A stretch of DNA of 64,000 nucleotides from contig JAWLAO010000004.1 in assembly GCA_041395445.1 (NCBI GenBank), positions 62,001-126,000 of the forward strand, in the 5' to 3' direction. Each line of letters opens with the position of its first letter. Position 1 is the stretch's first letter. Below, one piece after another: positions 43,203 to 52,509 of the stretch. Position numbers and translations under genes: made by a program. Source of the stretch: Gammaproteobacteria bacterium. GTDB taxonomy: Bacteria > Pseudomonadota > Gammaproteobacteria > Xanthomonadales > Marinicellaceae. The notes beneath the pieces were generated by a model, which was given only the letters and a program-made list of their open reading frames with translations, was not told the origin of the DNA and made no database searches.

Positions 43203-45776
43203 ATGCAAATCGATAAATTTACCAGCAACTTTCAGCAAGCCATTAGTGAAGCGCAGTCCATAGCGGTGGGAAAAGGCAACAATATGGTGGAAACATCACA
43301 TCTGCTTTTTGCCCTATTGAACCAAAAAAATTCGAGTACCCGCTCATTACTCACAAAAGCCAACGTCAATGTCGCTGCGTTAGAGAATGATTTGGAAAAA
43401 ATCATTGATGAATTGCCAAAAGTAAGCGGTAACGAAGGTCAAGTCAACTTATCAAACGACTTGGTTCGCACGTTAAATATCTGTGACAAACTTGCACAAC
43501 AACGCAATGACACTTATATTTCAAGTGAATTATTTGTGCTTGCTGTGTTGCAAGCTAAAGACCGAACTGCCAAAGCATTGAACGATGCCGGAGCGATTCA
43601 AGGTGAAATTGGCCGAGCCATTGACACTCTCAGAGGAGGTGAATCCGTGAACGACCAAAATGCTGAAGAAAATCGTGGTGCGTTGGATAAATACACCATA
43701 GATTTAACGGCAAAAGCCGAGAAAACCAATCTCGATCCGGTGATAGGTCGGGATCAGGAAATCCGTCGAATGATTCAAATATTATCACGAAGAACCAAAA
43801 ACAACCCGGTTCTCATTGGAGCGCCCGGTGTCGGGAAGACCGCGATTGTTGAAGGTTTGGCTCAACGAATCGTCAATAACGAAGTCCCCGAAGGAATGCG
43901 AAACAAACGTGTTTTGGCTCTGGATTTAGGTTCGTTGATTGCCGGTGCAAAATACCGCGGAGAGTTTGAAGAGCGCTTAAAAGCATTACTGAAAGATTTA
44001 TCCAAACAAGAAGGGAATGTGATTTTGTTTATTGACGAAATGCACACATTAATTGGTGCAGGAAAAGCTGAAGGCTCAATGGATGCCGGAAATATGTTAA
44101 AACCGGCTTTGGCTCGTGGGGAATTGCATTGTATTGGTGCAACCACTCTGGATGAATATCGGGAACATGTCGAAAAAGACAAGGCTATCGACCGTAGATT
44201 TCAAAAAATTCTAGTCGATGAGCCATCGGTTGAAGACACGATTGCGATTCTTCGCGGACTCAACGAGCGTTATGAAGTTCATCATGGAGTTGAAATCACC
44301 GATCCGGCAATTGTTGCTGCTGCAACATTATCTCATCGCTATATAACCGACAGAAATTTGCCGGACAAAGCGATTGATTTGATGGACGAAGCCGCCAGTC
44401 GCATCCGCATGGAAATCGATTCCAAACCTGAAAAACTGGATCATTTAGAACGTAAAATGATTCAGCTTAAAATTGAGCGTGAATCTCTCAGAAAAGAAAC
44501 AGATGATGCCACCAAAAAGCGTTTGCAAGAGTTGAACGACCGAATTGACGTGATGGAAAAAGAATTCGCGGATTTAAGTGAAGTCTGGAAAGCCGAAAAA
44601 GCAGCCGTTGCCGGTACAACACACTTAAAAGAAGCTCTGGAAAATGCCAAAGCGGAACTGGAAACAGCCATGCGTAGCAATGATTATGCCAAGATTTCAA
44701 AAATCCAGTATGGTGATATTCCTGAACTGGAAAAACAAATCGAAGCTGCAAGCAAAGCGGAAGAAAAGGAGTTTACCTTACTCAGATTCCGTGTCACAGA
44801 AGCTGAAATTGCTGAAGTCGTTGCCAAGTGGACAGGAATTCCGGTCAATAAAATGATGCAAGGTGATAAGGATAAGTTATTGAATATGGAAAAACATATT
44901 CACAAACGTCTGATTGGTCAGGATGAAGCGGTGGTTGCTGTTTCGGATGCGATTCGACGTTCGCGTGCCGGACTTTCAGATCCCAAACGTCCGATTGGCT
45001 CGTTCTTGTTCCTTGGTCCAACCGGTGTCGGTAAAACCGAACTTTGTAAATCTCTGGCAGATTTCATGTTTGATTCCACCGATGCGATGGTGCGAATCGA
45101 CATGTCCGAATTTATGGAAAAACACTCTGTGGCTCGCCTGATTGGAGCTCCTCCGGGTTATGTCGGTTATGAGCAGGGCGGTTATCTGACAGAAGCAGTT
45201 CGTCGCAGACCCTATTCTGTGATTCTGCTGGATGAAGTCGAAAAAGCTCATCACGATGTGTTTAATATTTTGCTGCAAGTATTGGACGACGGACGATTAA
45301 CCGATGGACAAGGTCGTACTGTTGACTTTAAAAATACTGTGATTATCATGACCTCCAATTTGGGTTCGGATATCATTCAGGAAAAAATCAATCACGCTTA
45401 TGCGGATATAAAATCTTCGGTGATGGAAGTGGTCGGCAGACATTTCAGACCCGAATTTATCAACCGTGTGGATGACATAGTCGTATTCCATCCATTAAGC
45501 AAAGATAATATTCGTAAAATTGCCGCTTTACAAATCAAATCTCTGGCAAAACGTCTGTTCACCCGTGACATTAAACTTAATGTCACAAAAGAGGCGTTAG
45601 ATTACATCGGCGAACTCGGTTACGACCCGGTTTACGGAGCCAGACCACTGAAACGCGCCATCCAGGATGCTTTGGAGAATCCATTATCAAAAGCTCTGTT
45701 ATCCGGGCAATTTAACAACGGTGACTCCATCGAAGCTATTCTCGAAAATGGTCAGATAATTTTTATTAAAGAATAG
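43203..45776 (+). CDS. clpB: ATP-dependent disaggregase ClpB
   Basis: Hexameric Hsp100 chaperone that works with DnaK to dissolve aggregates. N domain (1-145), first AAA+ module with GAPGVGKTAIVEG and LFIDEMHTLIGAG, the coiled-coil middle domain (about 400-525), second AAA+ module with GPTGVGKTEL and LLDEVEKAHHDVFNILLQ. From the ATG at 43203 it is 857 residues, the same as E. coli ClpB; the GTG at 43194 is part of the AGGTGAAAG ribosome-binding region. I could not identify a convincing sigma-32 promoter. Confidence 0.97.
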   Translation: MQIDKFTSNFQQAISEAQSIAVGKGNNMVETSHLLFALLNQKNSSTRSLLTKANVNVAALENDLEKIIDELPKVSGNEGQVNLSNDLVRTLNICDKLAQQRNDTYISSELFVLAVLQAKDRTAKALNDAGAIQGEIGRAIDTLRGGESVNDQNAEENRGALDKYTIDLTAKAEKTNLDPVIGRDQEIRRMIQILSRRTKNNPVLIGAPGVGKTAIVEGLAQRIVNNEVPEGMRNKRVLALDLGSLIAGAKYRGEFEERLKALLKDLSKQEGNVILFIDEMHTLIGAGKAEGSMDAGNMLKPALARGELHCIGATTLDEYREHVEKDKAIDRRFQKILVDEPSVEDTIAILRGLNERYEVHHGVEITDPAIVAAATLSHRYITDRNLPDKAIDLMDEAASRIRMEIDSKPEKLDHLERKMIQLKIERESLRKETDDATKKRLQELNDRIDVMEKEFADLSEVWKAEKAAVAGTTHLKEALENAKAELETAMRSNDYAKISKIQYGDIPELEKQIEAASKAEEKEFTLLRFRVTEAEIAEVVAKWTGIPVNKMMQGDKDKLLNMEKHIHKRLIGQDEAVVAVSDAIRRSRAGLSDPKRPIGSFLFLGPTGVGKTELCKSLADFMFDSTDAMVRIDMSEFMEKHSVARLIGAPPGYVGYEQGGYLTEAVRRRPYSVILLDEVEKAHHDVFNILLQVLDDGRLTDGQGRTVDFKNTVIIMTSNLGSDIIQEKINHAYADIKSSVMEVVGRHFRPEFINRVDDIVVFHPLSKDNIRKIAALQIKSLAKRLFTRDIKLNVTKEALDYIGELGYDPVYGARPLKRAIQDALENPLSKALLSGQFNNGDSIEAILENGQIIFIKE

Positions 45777-45796
45777 TCAATTACAAAACTAAAATG

Positions 45797-45823
45797 ACAA
45801 GGGGCACTTATTGTGTCCCTTGT
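45797..45823 (+). terminator. Hairpin downstream of clpB
   Basis: ACAAGGGGCAC at 45797-45807 pairs with GTGTCCCTTGT at 45813-45823 with one G-T wobble and a 5-base loop. It begins 20 bp after the clpB stop. The T-run that follows is weak, so it may be imperfectly intrinsic. Confidence 0.6.
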
Positions 45824-45837
45824 TATAAACATAAAAT

Positions 45838-45890
45838 CAACTCATATTGTTGGTTATTTTGGAGAATAAACAGTTTTGCAATATGAGTTG
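45838..45890. repeat. Perfect 12-bp inverted repeat with 29-bp centre
   Basis: CAACTCATATTG at 45838-45849 is the exact reverse complement of CAATATGAGTTG at 45879-45890. It lies just after the clpB hairpin and 14 bp from the end of the converging delta-60 gene. It may be a second terminator-like stem for the minus strand, or the trace of a small mobile or recombination site. Confidence 0.5.
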
Positions 45891-45904
45891 AGTTGCCTTT
45901 GATG

Positions 45905-47326
45905 TTAATCAAAACTATTTTTGAAGATAATATCGTTGTTGCCTGTACCCTTGAGTCTTGCTACTGCAATTTTTTCGACTGCGTTATTGTTAGTAGCAGT
46001 ACCTGTCAATAGCACATTATCATTTGGGTCTATTGTTACAGCATACGCAGAATTAACAATCTGAGCTCCTACTCCATTAAAGGTAATATCTGATCTGCCA
46101 TTTCCATAGACACCAAAGTTGTTGTCTATGGAGTAACTGCTTGTTCCGTTTGTTACACTAATCGAGTTCAACTGCATCACTCCCATGTTGATGTAAGACA
46201 CATCATCAGGATAAATATTACCTGTTAATACAAGTTTGAAATCAGGGTCGGTAAATACTGCATCCCTACACGAAGAGTTTTTGCTCAAGTTTGGATTAAG
46301 ATTAAAATTAAAAATATCCCCCACCGGTTCACCGGCATTGGTATCTTCTGTATTGATATAGGTAATTGCGCAGTCATCATCTTGGCTCCCCATATGATTG
46401 TCATACCCTACAAATATGAACTCATCGGAGCCTGGTTTTTTTATTGCATTATTAACAAATGAATCCCTACTGTCATTGTAAACATATTTTCCATCACTTG
46501 AAAAACTGGTATCTAGACTTCCGTTAAAGTTCATTTTTATAATAACAGGTGATTCGGAATGATCGTTCTCATCAACACTTCCTAATATCCAGAACCCATG
46601 AAGTATTTTATAAGCTCTGGAACTATTCCCCATGTCAATAATTAACTTGCCGTTAGTGCCAAATCCTGTATCTAATGAACCATCACTTGCAAGAATCTTT
46701 GTTACTGAAATGTCGGTACCACTGGAACTGTTGGCTGCATAACCGGCAATATAGATAGAACCACCCGTATAAATCGCTGAGAAAGCAACATCCTCATCGG
46801 TTCCTCCGTTATCGAAAGCAATTGTTTTTTGACCATTTGTGCCAAAACTTAGAACTGGATTACCAGATGAATCCAGCTTAGCAACAGCAAAATCAGTATC
46901 ATCATTGTTGAAATGAGCATATCCAATTGCATATATATTGCCGGAATCATCGACTGAAATATCATGAAGAAAGTCTTTATGTGTTTCCGTCCCTCTGTTA
47001 AAAGCGATGATTTCTGTTCCGCTAAAACCAAAACTGGTATCAATGTTTCCATTATGCAATATTTTAGTAATGAATATATCGGTAGTGTCTTCATTTGTAT
47101 GATAAGCATGACCGCCAACGAGCATAGCAGGGTCGCCACTCCCCGAATAGGAATAAATGGCTGTACCAAACTCATTGCCTTCACCCATGGGTGGAATAGT
47201 TCCAAGATTTTGTTCTATCAGAACCCTGCCATCACTATCAAAAGTTTGATCCATGGTTCCTGCACCTTGCTGAGCATAAGATATTGTTGCACTTAGTAAT
47301 GACAAACTAAAAATTAAATGTTTCAT
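45905..47326 (-). CDS. Secreted delta-60 repeat protein
   Basis: 473-residue exported protein with a signal peptide (about 1-18, ending SYA). It contains at least five delta-60 repeats, each with L-D-x-x-F-x-x-x-G cores: MDQTFDSDGRV, NIDTSFGFSGTE, LSFGTNGQ, LDTGFGTNGK and LDTSFSSDGK. Such repeats build beta-propeller-like extracellular proteins. The C terminus NDIIFKNSFD resembles the D-x-IF-x-x-G-F-E tail seen on many secreted proteins of this lineage, perhaps a secretion signal. It has a good ribosome-binding site (GGAG) and is divergent from the winged-helix/TPR gene. Confidence 0.8.
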   Translation of the reverse strand: MKHLIFSLSLLSATISYAQQGAGTMDQTFDSDGRVLIEQNLGTIPPMGEGNEFGTAIYSYSGSGDPAMLVGGHAYHTNEDTTDIFITKILHNGNIDTSFGFSGTEIIAFNRGTETHKDFLHDISVDDSGNIYAIGYAHFNNDDTDFAVAKLDSSGNPVLSFGTNGQKTIAFDNGGTDEDVAFSAIYTGGSIYIAGYAANSSSGTDISVTKILASDGSLDTGFGTNGKLIIDMGNSSRAYKILHGFWILGSVDENDHSESPVIIKMNFNGSLDTSFSSDGKYVYNDSRDSFVNNAIKKPGSDEFIFVGYDNHMGSQDDDCAITYINTEDTNAGEPVGDIFNFNLNPNLSKNSSCRDAVFTDPDFKLVLTGNIYPDDVSYINMGVMQLNSISVTNGTSSYSIDNNFGVYGNGRSDITFNGVGAQIVNSAYAVTIDPNDNVLLTGTATNNNAVEKIAVARLKGTGNNDIIFKNSFD

Positions 47327-47386
47327 GTTTATTCTCCAATCAGTTTAAAAACTGTTTTCAATTATGAAAAATATGAAAAATTCTTG

Positions 47387-47426
47387 CTCGACATTTACTC
47401 GATTTCATCTCGACAACTTAACGACA
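47387..47426 (+). promoter_or_regulatory. Four-fold 11-bp-period direct repeat, candidate PhoB/OmpR-type operator
   Basis: Seven-base elements CTCGACA, CTCGATT, CTCGACA and AACGACA start at 47387, 47398, 47409 and 47420. The period is exactly 11 bp with 4-base spacers (TTTA, TCAT, ACTT). PhoB/OmpR winged helices bind tandem half-sites with this 7+4 geometry. The array ends in the -35 position of the regulator promoter and lies between the divergent delta-60 and regulator genes. Binding by the adjacent regulator is an inference. Confidence 0.6.
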
Positions 47427-47441
47427 AGCGATAAAAACCTG

Positions 47442-47450
47442 TGATATACT
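47442..47450 (+). promoter_or_regulatory. Extended -10 promoter of the winged-helix/TPR gene
   Basis: TGATATACT is an extended -10 (TGn plus TATACT at 47445-47450). A partial -35 (ACGACA, 47421-47426) lies 18 bp upstream and coincides with the last element of the 11-bp repeat array. The predicted start near 47457 leaves about a 30-base leader containing the GGGAGAGAAGAAG ribosome-binding region. Confidence 0.6.
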
Positions 47451-47488
47451 GCAAAACGATTCAGTTTTTGATGGGAGAGAAGAAGCCA

Positions 47489-49783
47489 ATGACACATTCT
47501 TATACTTTTTTTGATTTCATTCTGAAACCGGAAGAATTAAGCTTGTATCATAGAAATAATCGCTTAGAACTCGGCTTAAAAGGCTACAAACTGCTTGTAA
47601 CTTTAGTTGAGAACCATAACAAATTAGTACCCAAAGATGATTTGATTGCATCAGCTTGGGACAATCAAATTGTCACCGACGGCACTCTCAGTAAACAAAT
47701 TGAACGAATCAGGCAGGCATTATCCGATCATCACCCGGATGAAGTGTTTATTGAAACTGTTCGAGGAATTGGTTATAAATTCATCCCCAAAGTCACAGAA
47801 ATTAAAGACCGGCGAAACGAACTAAAAAAGTGGAAAAAAACCATTGCCTCAGTCAGTTTGATTCCTTTGATTGTATTATTGTATTTTTACCCTTTTGGTT
47901 CCAATCAACAACCGGAACACAGCATTCAAAGTAAACCTTTCAATTTGGCGGTCATTCCATCAGCTCAGGGGGATGAATTTATCAAAATCGGGGGTATTTC
48001 CTATTTATCAAATTTACTGGATAAAAACCCGCAGATTCTATCACTCTCACCTCAATCAACATGGTTCACTCAAACGGATAAGCAAAAGGTGGCCATTGAA
48101 TTACAAGATAGCAAACAACTGGACTATATTTTATTGGTTGATTTGACGGAAATAGACGATAAAAAAATTACCCAGTTGCAACTTAAAAATTACAAAGACA
48201 TTGATATTAAGAAAGAAATAACAACCAGTGATTACAAGGCTCTTTTTTCTCAAACTAACAACTGGGTCAGAGAACAACTCAAAATAAACAAGCAGGACAC
48301 TAACTCTGATTTCAATAGAAATTTATCTGATGACAGTTTTGCTTTGGAAAGTTTTTTGCGGGGATTAAAAGAAAGTACAAACAGAAACTACAGCAAAGCC
48401 ATCGATTATTTTCAAACGGCCATTAACCAAGATTCAGCCTTTGATTTGGCCTGGATTCGCATGGCAGAAGCACAGATTTTATCCTCTGATTACAACTCCG
48501 CATCAGCAATTTTAGATGTTCTTTCAGTTAAAAATGTCCAGGATGAAGAACTAAATCTTTGGATACAATCCCTTAAAGCCAATGTATTGGTTTATTCCGA
48601 GCAATCTTCTGAAGCTGAAGCACTGATTGAATCAGCTCTAATATTGGCTGACAAATTGAAAAACACCAAAATCACTGAAAAACTGTTGTATCTGCAAGCA
48701 ACTATTTTCTTACAAAAAAGTGAGTTTGACAAAGCGATAGACAGCACATTGAAACAACGAAAACTTCTTGAGAAAAACAACAATGACAAGAGCCGTATTT
48801 CGCGAGTTGACAATAATCTGGGCTATCTTTACAACTATGCAAAAGATTATATCAATGCTGAAAAGTACATCCGCTTAGCTTTAACAGATTTTGAAAAAGA
48901 CAATCATATTTCCGGCATGTTCAGCAGTTACATTACATTAGCCGGAACCCTGTATCAACAAGCCAAATTTGAACAAGAAGAATTCTATATCAATAAAGCT
49001 GAGGGGTTATTGGATCTCGTAGAAAACAAAAGATTAACTCTGGCATTCTTTGAAACCAAAGCCTATTTACAAATCGAAATGGGTAAACACACAGAACTGT
49101 CAGAGACGATTTCAGAAATAGAGAAACTTTCCTTGGAACTGAAAACAGATGAGCCCCAAATACTTGCACACGGAGTTAAGTTGGAGTTGGCGACAAGAAA
49201 GTCTGATATTGAAAAAATAAAACTGCTCATTCCGGTTGTTGATGAGTTTGCAGAAAAAATAAAAACCACTCAACCAATTATCCAAACACAAATGCTCTTC
49301 AAATTGATTGATTCAACTTTGTTGACAGATGATAAGGAATTAACAGATCGCTATTTTTCTGAATTAAAAACCATTTCTGAGGAACAGACAAATTGGTTAG
49401 AAGAAACTCAATATTTACAAGCAATATTTTTTCTGGAAAGAGAAAACATCGAAGAAGTCCAAAATCTTCTGCAAACACTTTTAAGTGATTGTTTACGAAA
49501 AAAGCATCATTTAAATGCTCTTAAATATTCAGAAAAACTTTTAGAGCTGGCAGTGAAAAATAGTGATTTCACCGAGGTTGAAAAAGTTTTGAATCAGATT
49601 TCTCCCATCAAGCCAATGATCTACCCATTCCCAAAATTTAACGCTCAATTAGCAGCTCACAAAGAAGATTATTTCCAAGCTGCCAGTTTGATGCAGGAAC
49701 TAAGAAACACTTCTAATGAATGGTGGAATATCGAAGACCAACTGTTGCTGGAATCTTATTTGAATGAGGTGAAAAAACAATAA
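47489..49783 (+). CDS. Membrane-anchored winged-helix (OmpR/CadC-type) regulator with TPR sensor region, paralogue of 3565-5835
   Basis: 764 residues from the ATG at 47489, which follows a GAGAAGAAG ribosome-binding site; ATG 47471 is an alternative. Residues 1-100 form an OmpR-type winged helix (KGYKLLVTLVENHNKLVPKD, DGTLSKQIERIRQAL, TVRGIGYKFIPKV). A membrane helix follows (about 115-133) and then a long TPR-rich extracytoplasmic part (for example AIDYFQTAINQDSAFDLAW). It matches the regulator at 3.6-5.8 kb in architecture and in the C-terminal DQLLLESY. The repeat array in its own promoter suggests autoregulation and control of the divergent delta-60 gene. Confidence 0.85.
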   Translation: MTHSYTFFDFILKPEELSLYHRNNRLELGLKGYKLLVTLVENHNKLVPKDDLIASAWDNQIVTDGTLSKQIERIRQALSDHHPDEVFIETVRGIGYKFIPKVTEIKDRRNELKKWKKTIASVSLIPLIVLLYFYPFGSNQQPEHSIQSKPFNLAVIPSAQGDEFIKIGGISYLSNLLDKNPQILSLSPQSTWFTQTDKQKVAIELQDSKQLDYILLVDLTEIDDKKITQLQLKNYKDIDIKKEITTSDYKALFSQTNNWVREQLKINKQDTNSDFNRNLSDDSFALESFLRGLKESTNRNYSKAIDYFQTAINQDSAFDLAWIRMAEAQILSSDYNSASAILDVLSVKNVQDEELNLWIQSLKANVLVYSEQSSEAEALIESALILADKLKNTKITEKLLYLQATIFLQKSEFDKAIDSTLKQRKLLEKNNNDKSRISRVDNNLGYLYNYAKDYINAEKYIRLALTDFEKDNHISGMFSSYITLAGTLYQQAKFEQEEFYINKAEGLLDLVENKRLTLAFFETKAYLQIEMGKHTELSETISEIEKLSLELKTDEPQILAHGVKLELATRKSDIEKIKLLIPVVDEFAEKIKTTQPIIQTQMLFKLIDSTLLTDDKELTDRYFSELKTISEEQTNWLEETQYLQAIFFLERENIEEVQNLLQTLLSDCLRKKHHLNALKYSEKLLELAVKNSDFTEVEKVLNQISPIKPMIYPFPKFNAQLAAHKEDYFQAASLMQELRNTSNEWWNIEDQLLLESYLNEVKKQ

Positions 49784-49801
49784 TCACCCCATTTAATTTT
49801 T

Positions 49802-50365
49802 CTAAAATCTTAATACTGCAAGAATTCTTTGTTGAACCTGCTCAATCCCACCTTGGCCGAGGATTTCACTTAAAATTCCGTGCTCTTTATAGTGATTAAC
49901 CACAGGAGCTGTTTGGTTTTCATAAACCTTGATACGGTCACGAACCACTTCTTCTGTATCATCCGAACGCCCTTCCAGTTCAGCGCGTTTGGCAATTCTG
50001 GCGACTACTTCCTCAGGGTCGACCTCAATTAAAATCGCGTGTTCAGCAGGCATGTTGATTTCATGCAATAAATTGTCCAGCATATCAGCCTGTACCAGAT
50101 TTCTAGGGAAACCATCCAGAATAAATCCGCTTTTGGCATCATCTTCTTCTAATCTTTCTTTCAACATTCCAAGTACAATATCATCTGAAACCAGCTGACC
50201 TTTGTCCATTACAACTTTTGCAGCTTTACCCAATTCGGTCCCTGCAGCAACTGCTGCTCTTAATAAATCACCGGTAGATATATGCGGAATATTGAATTCT
50301 TCTTTTAATATTTTAGCTTGTGTGCCTTTTCCTGAGCCAGGCGCGCCCAATAAAACCAATCTCAT
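49802..50365 (-). CDS. adk: Adenylate kinase
   Basis: Interconverts AMP + ATP and 2 ADP. Walker A is GAPGSGKGTQ (7-16), the AMP site STGDLLRAAV, DGFPR (about 84-88) and the LID arginines in AELEGRSDDTEEVVRDRI. At 187 residues it is the short-LID form, as in Xanthomonas-type bacteria, not the 214-residue enterobacterial type. It converges on the regulator gene and is divergent from the PPi-PFK gene. Confidence 0.96.
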   Translation of the reverse strand: MRLVLLGAPGSGKGTQAKILKEEFNIPHISTGDLLRAAVAAGTELGKAAKVVMDKGQLVSDDIVLGMLKERLEEDDAKSGFILDGFPRNLVQADMLDNLLHEINMPAEHAILIEVDPEEVVARIAKRAELEGRSDDTEEVVRDRIKVYENQTAPVVNHYKEHGILSEILGQGGIEQVQQRILAVLRF

Positions 50366-50500
50366 TTATAGAATCCTGTGTTATATTAGATAGTGCTTAT
50401 AAAAGCGATTCGGGTGTGATAAAGTAACGCCTGAGGTTCAGTAAGTCAACCTTTTAGCCACAATTGCCAGGTTTTTAACAACTAAAAATGAGTAAACACA

Positions 50501-51760
50501 ATGACAAAAAAGAATGCCCTTTACTGCCAGTCCGGCGGAGTGACTGCTGTTATCAATGCAACTGCCTGCGGAGTTATTGAGACAGCAAGAAAATACAGCG
50601 ACAAAATCGGCACGGTTTACGGAGCCAAAAACGGTATCATCGGAGCTCTGCGTGAAGAATTAATAGACACTTCATTTGAGTCTGATGCAGACATTGCAGC
50701 ATTAAAACACACTCCTGGTGGAGCCTTTGGTTCGTGTCGTTTTAAACTCAAGGATATGCAGGAACAAAGAGCAGAATACGAGCGTCTGATTGAAGTTTTG
50801 AGAGCCCATAATATTGGTTATCTTTTTTATAATGGTGGAGGCGATTCATCTGACACAGCTTTTAAAATTTCTAAAATGGCGGATGAAATGGGGTTTCCAG
50901 TCAATTGTATCGGCGTTCCCAAAACCATCGATAACGATTTACCAATCACCGACACCTGTCCCGGCTTTGGAACCACAGCAAAATACATCGCGACATCAAT
51001 CATGGAAGCGTCGCTGGATGTGGAATCGATGGCTGAAAGCTCCACCAAGGTATTCATCATGGAAGTGATGGGTCGTCATGCCGGCTGGATTGCGGCAGCC
51101 GGAGGACTGGCAGGTAAAACTCACGATGAACCACCGCAAATCATTTTGTTCCCTGAGATTCCATTCGATAAAGAAGCCTTTCTGGCGAGAGTCAAATATT
51201 CGGTTGAAAGCTATGGTTATTGTTCAATTGTTGTTTCTGAAGGTGTGCAGGACGCTGACGGTAAGTTTCTGGCTGATGCCGGAACCGTCGATGCTTTCGG
51301 ACATTCGCAATTGGGTGGAGTTGCGCCTGTGATTGCCAATATGGTGAGAGAAAATCTGGGTTATAAATACCATTGGGCGGTTTCCGATTATCTGCAAAGG
51401 TCCGCCAGACACTTAGCATCTCAAACTGATTTTGAACAAGCCTATGCCGTGGGTGCCGCTGCGGTAAAATTAGCAATTGAAGGGCAAAACGGCGTTGCTC
51501 CAGTTATAAAACGTCTTGCTGATAAACCCTATCAGTGGGAAATCGCTACAGCACGACTGGCAGATATGGCAAATGTTGAGAAAATGTTGCCAAGAGATTT
51601 TATTACCGAAGACGGATTCGGGATTACGGAAAAATGCAGAACCTACATACAACCTTTAATAGAAGGAGAAGCCTACCCTCCTTATGAAAATGGTTTGCCA
51701 AAATACATCCGTTTACAGAAAAATATGCTTGATAAAAAACTTCCGAAATTTGATATTTAA
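50501..51760 (+). CDS. pfp: 6-phosphofructokinase, probably pyrophosphate-dependent
   Basis: Phosphorylates fructose 6-phosphate, probably with PPi, reversibly. Residues 111-120 read NGGGDSSDTA, where ATP enzymes have G-G-D-G-S; residues 140-146 read PKTIDND, with the Lys141 typical of PPi-dependent enzymes, where ATP enzymes have Gly. GFGTTAKYIA and MEVMGRHAGWIAAAGGLA confirm the family. 419 residues matches the long PPi-type group known from Xanthomonas. The racemase gene starts 8 bp after its stop. Confidence 0.88.
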   Translation: MTKKNALYCQSGGVTAVINATACGVIETARKYSDKIGTVYGAKNGIIGALREELIDTSFESDADIAALKHTPGGAFGSCRFKLKDMQEQRAEYERLIEVLRAHNIGYLFYNGGGDSSDTAFKISKMADEMGFPVNCIGVPKTIDNDLPITDTCPGFGTTAKYIATSIMEASLDVESMAESSTKVFIMEVMGRHAGWIAAAGGLAGKTHDEPPQIILFPEIPFDKEAFLARVKYSVESYGYCSIVVSEGVQDADGKFLADAGTVDAFGHSQLGGVAPVIANMVRENLGYKYHWAVSDYLQRSARHLASQTDFEQAYAVGAAAVKLAIEGQNGVAPVIKRLADKPYQWEIATARLADMANVEKMLPRDFITEDGFGITEKCRTYIQPLIEGEAYPPYENGLPKYIRLQKNMLDKKLPKFDI

Positions 51761-51768
51761 CCTCTGTA

Positions 51769-52461
51769 ATGAAAACAATCGGATTACTAGGTGGAATGAG
51801 TTGGGAGAGCACAGTAGAATACTATCGCCTGATTAATGAAGGAATCAAGAGTAAATTGGGTGGCCTGCATTCAGCACAAATTGCGATGTATAGTGTTGAT
51901 TTTGAACCAATCGAACAGCTACAAAAGTCCGGTGAATGGGAATCCTCTGGTGAAATTTTAGCGGATGCTGCAAAGAAAATTGAATCTGCAGGAGCTGATT
52001 TTCTGCTAATCTGCACAAACACCATGCATAAAGTTGCTCAGCAGATTGAAGCAGCTATTCAGATTCCGCTCATCCACATTGCAGATGCAACCGCGGAAGA
52101 GTTAATAAAAAACAATATGCAGTCTGTTGGTCTTTTAGGGACAGTTTTCACTATGGAACAGGATTTTTATAAAGGTCGTTTACAGGATAAATTCGGACTG
52201 AATGTGGTTATTCCTGAAAAAGCTGACCGAGAAATTGTCCATAAAGTGATTTATCAAGAATTGTGTCTTGGAAATGTTCAAACAGATTCTCGCAACGAAT
52301 ATCTCAGAATCATCAAGGATTTATCAGAACAAGGAGCACAAGCTGTGATTTTGGGTTGTACTGAAATCGGCATATTAGTGAAACAATCTGATACAGAAAT
52401 TAAGTTGCTTGATACCACAGCAATTCATGCCCAAAAAGCCGTTGAGATGGCTATCAGTTAA
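51769..52461 (+). CDS. Aspartate/glutamate racemase family protein
   Basis: Cofactor-independent racemase of 230 residues with the two catalytic cysteines in LICTNTMH (about 83) and LGCTEIG (about 195). The N terminus LGGMSWESTVEYYRLINEGI is typical of the YgeA/broad-specificity aspartate racemase group. The exact amino acid is not determined. It is 8 bp after pfp and ends at a strong terminator. Confidence 0.85.
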   Translation: MKTIGLLGGMSWESTVEYYRLINEGIKSKLGGLHSAQIAMYSVDFEPIEQLQKSGEWESSGEILADAAKKIESAGADFLLICTNTMHKVAQQIEAAIQIPLIHIADATAEELIKNNMQSVGLLGTVFTMEQDFYKGRLQDKFGLNVVIPEKADREIVHKVIYQELCLGNVQTDSRNEYLRIIKDLSEQGAQAVILGCTEIGILVKQSDTEIKLLDTTAIHAQKAVEMAIS

Positions 52462-52466
52462 GTAGA

Positions 52467-52496
52467 AATTGCCCGAATTATTCAATTCGGGCAATT
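52467..52496. terminator. Strong bidirectional terminator
   Basis: AATTGCCCGAATT at 52467-52479 pairs perfectly with AATTCGGGCAATT at 52484-52496, a 13-bp stem with a 4-base loop (ATTC). It lies 5 bp after the racemase stop and 13 bp beyond the stop of the converging cytochrome c peroxidase gene. Confidence 0.85.
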
Positions 52497-52509
52497 CAAT
52501 CCATAGATT

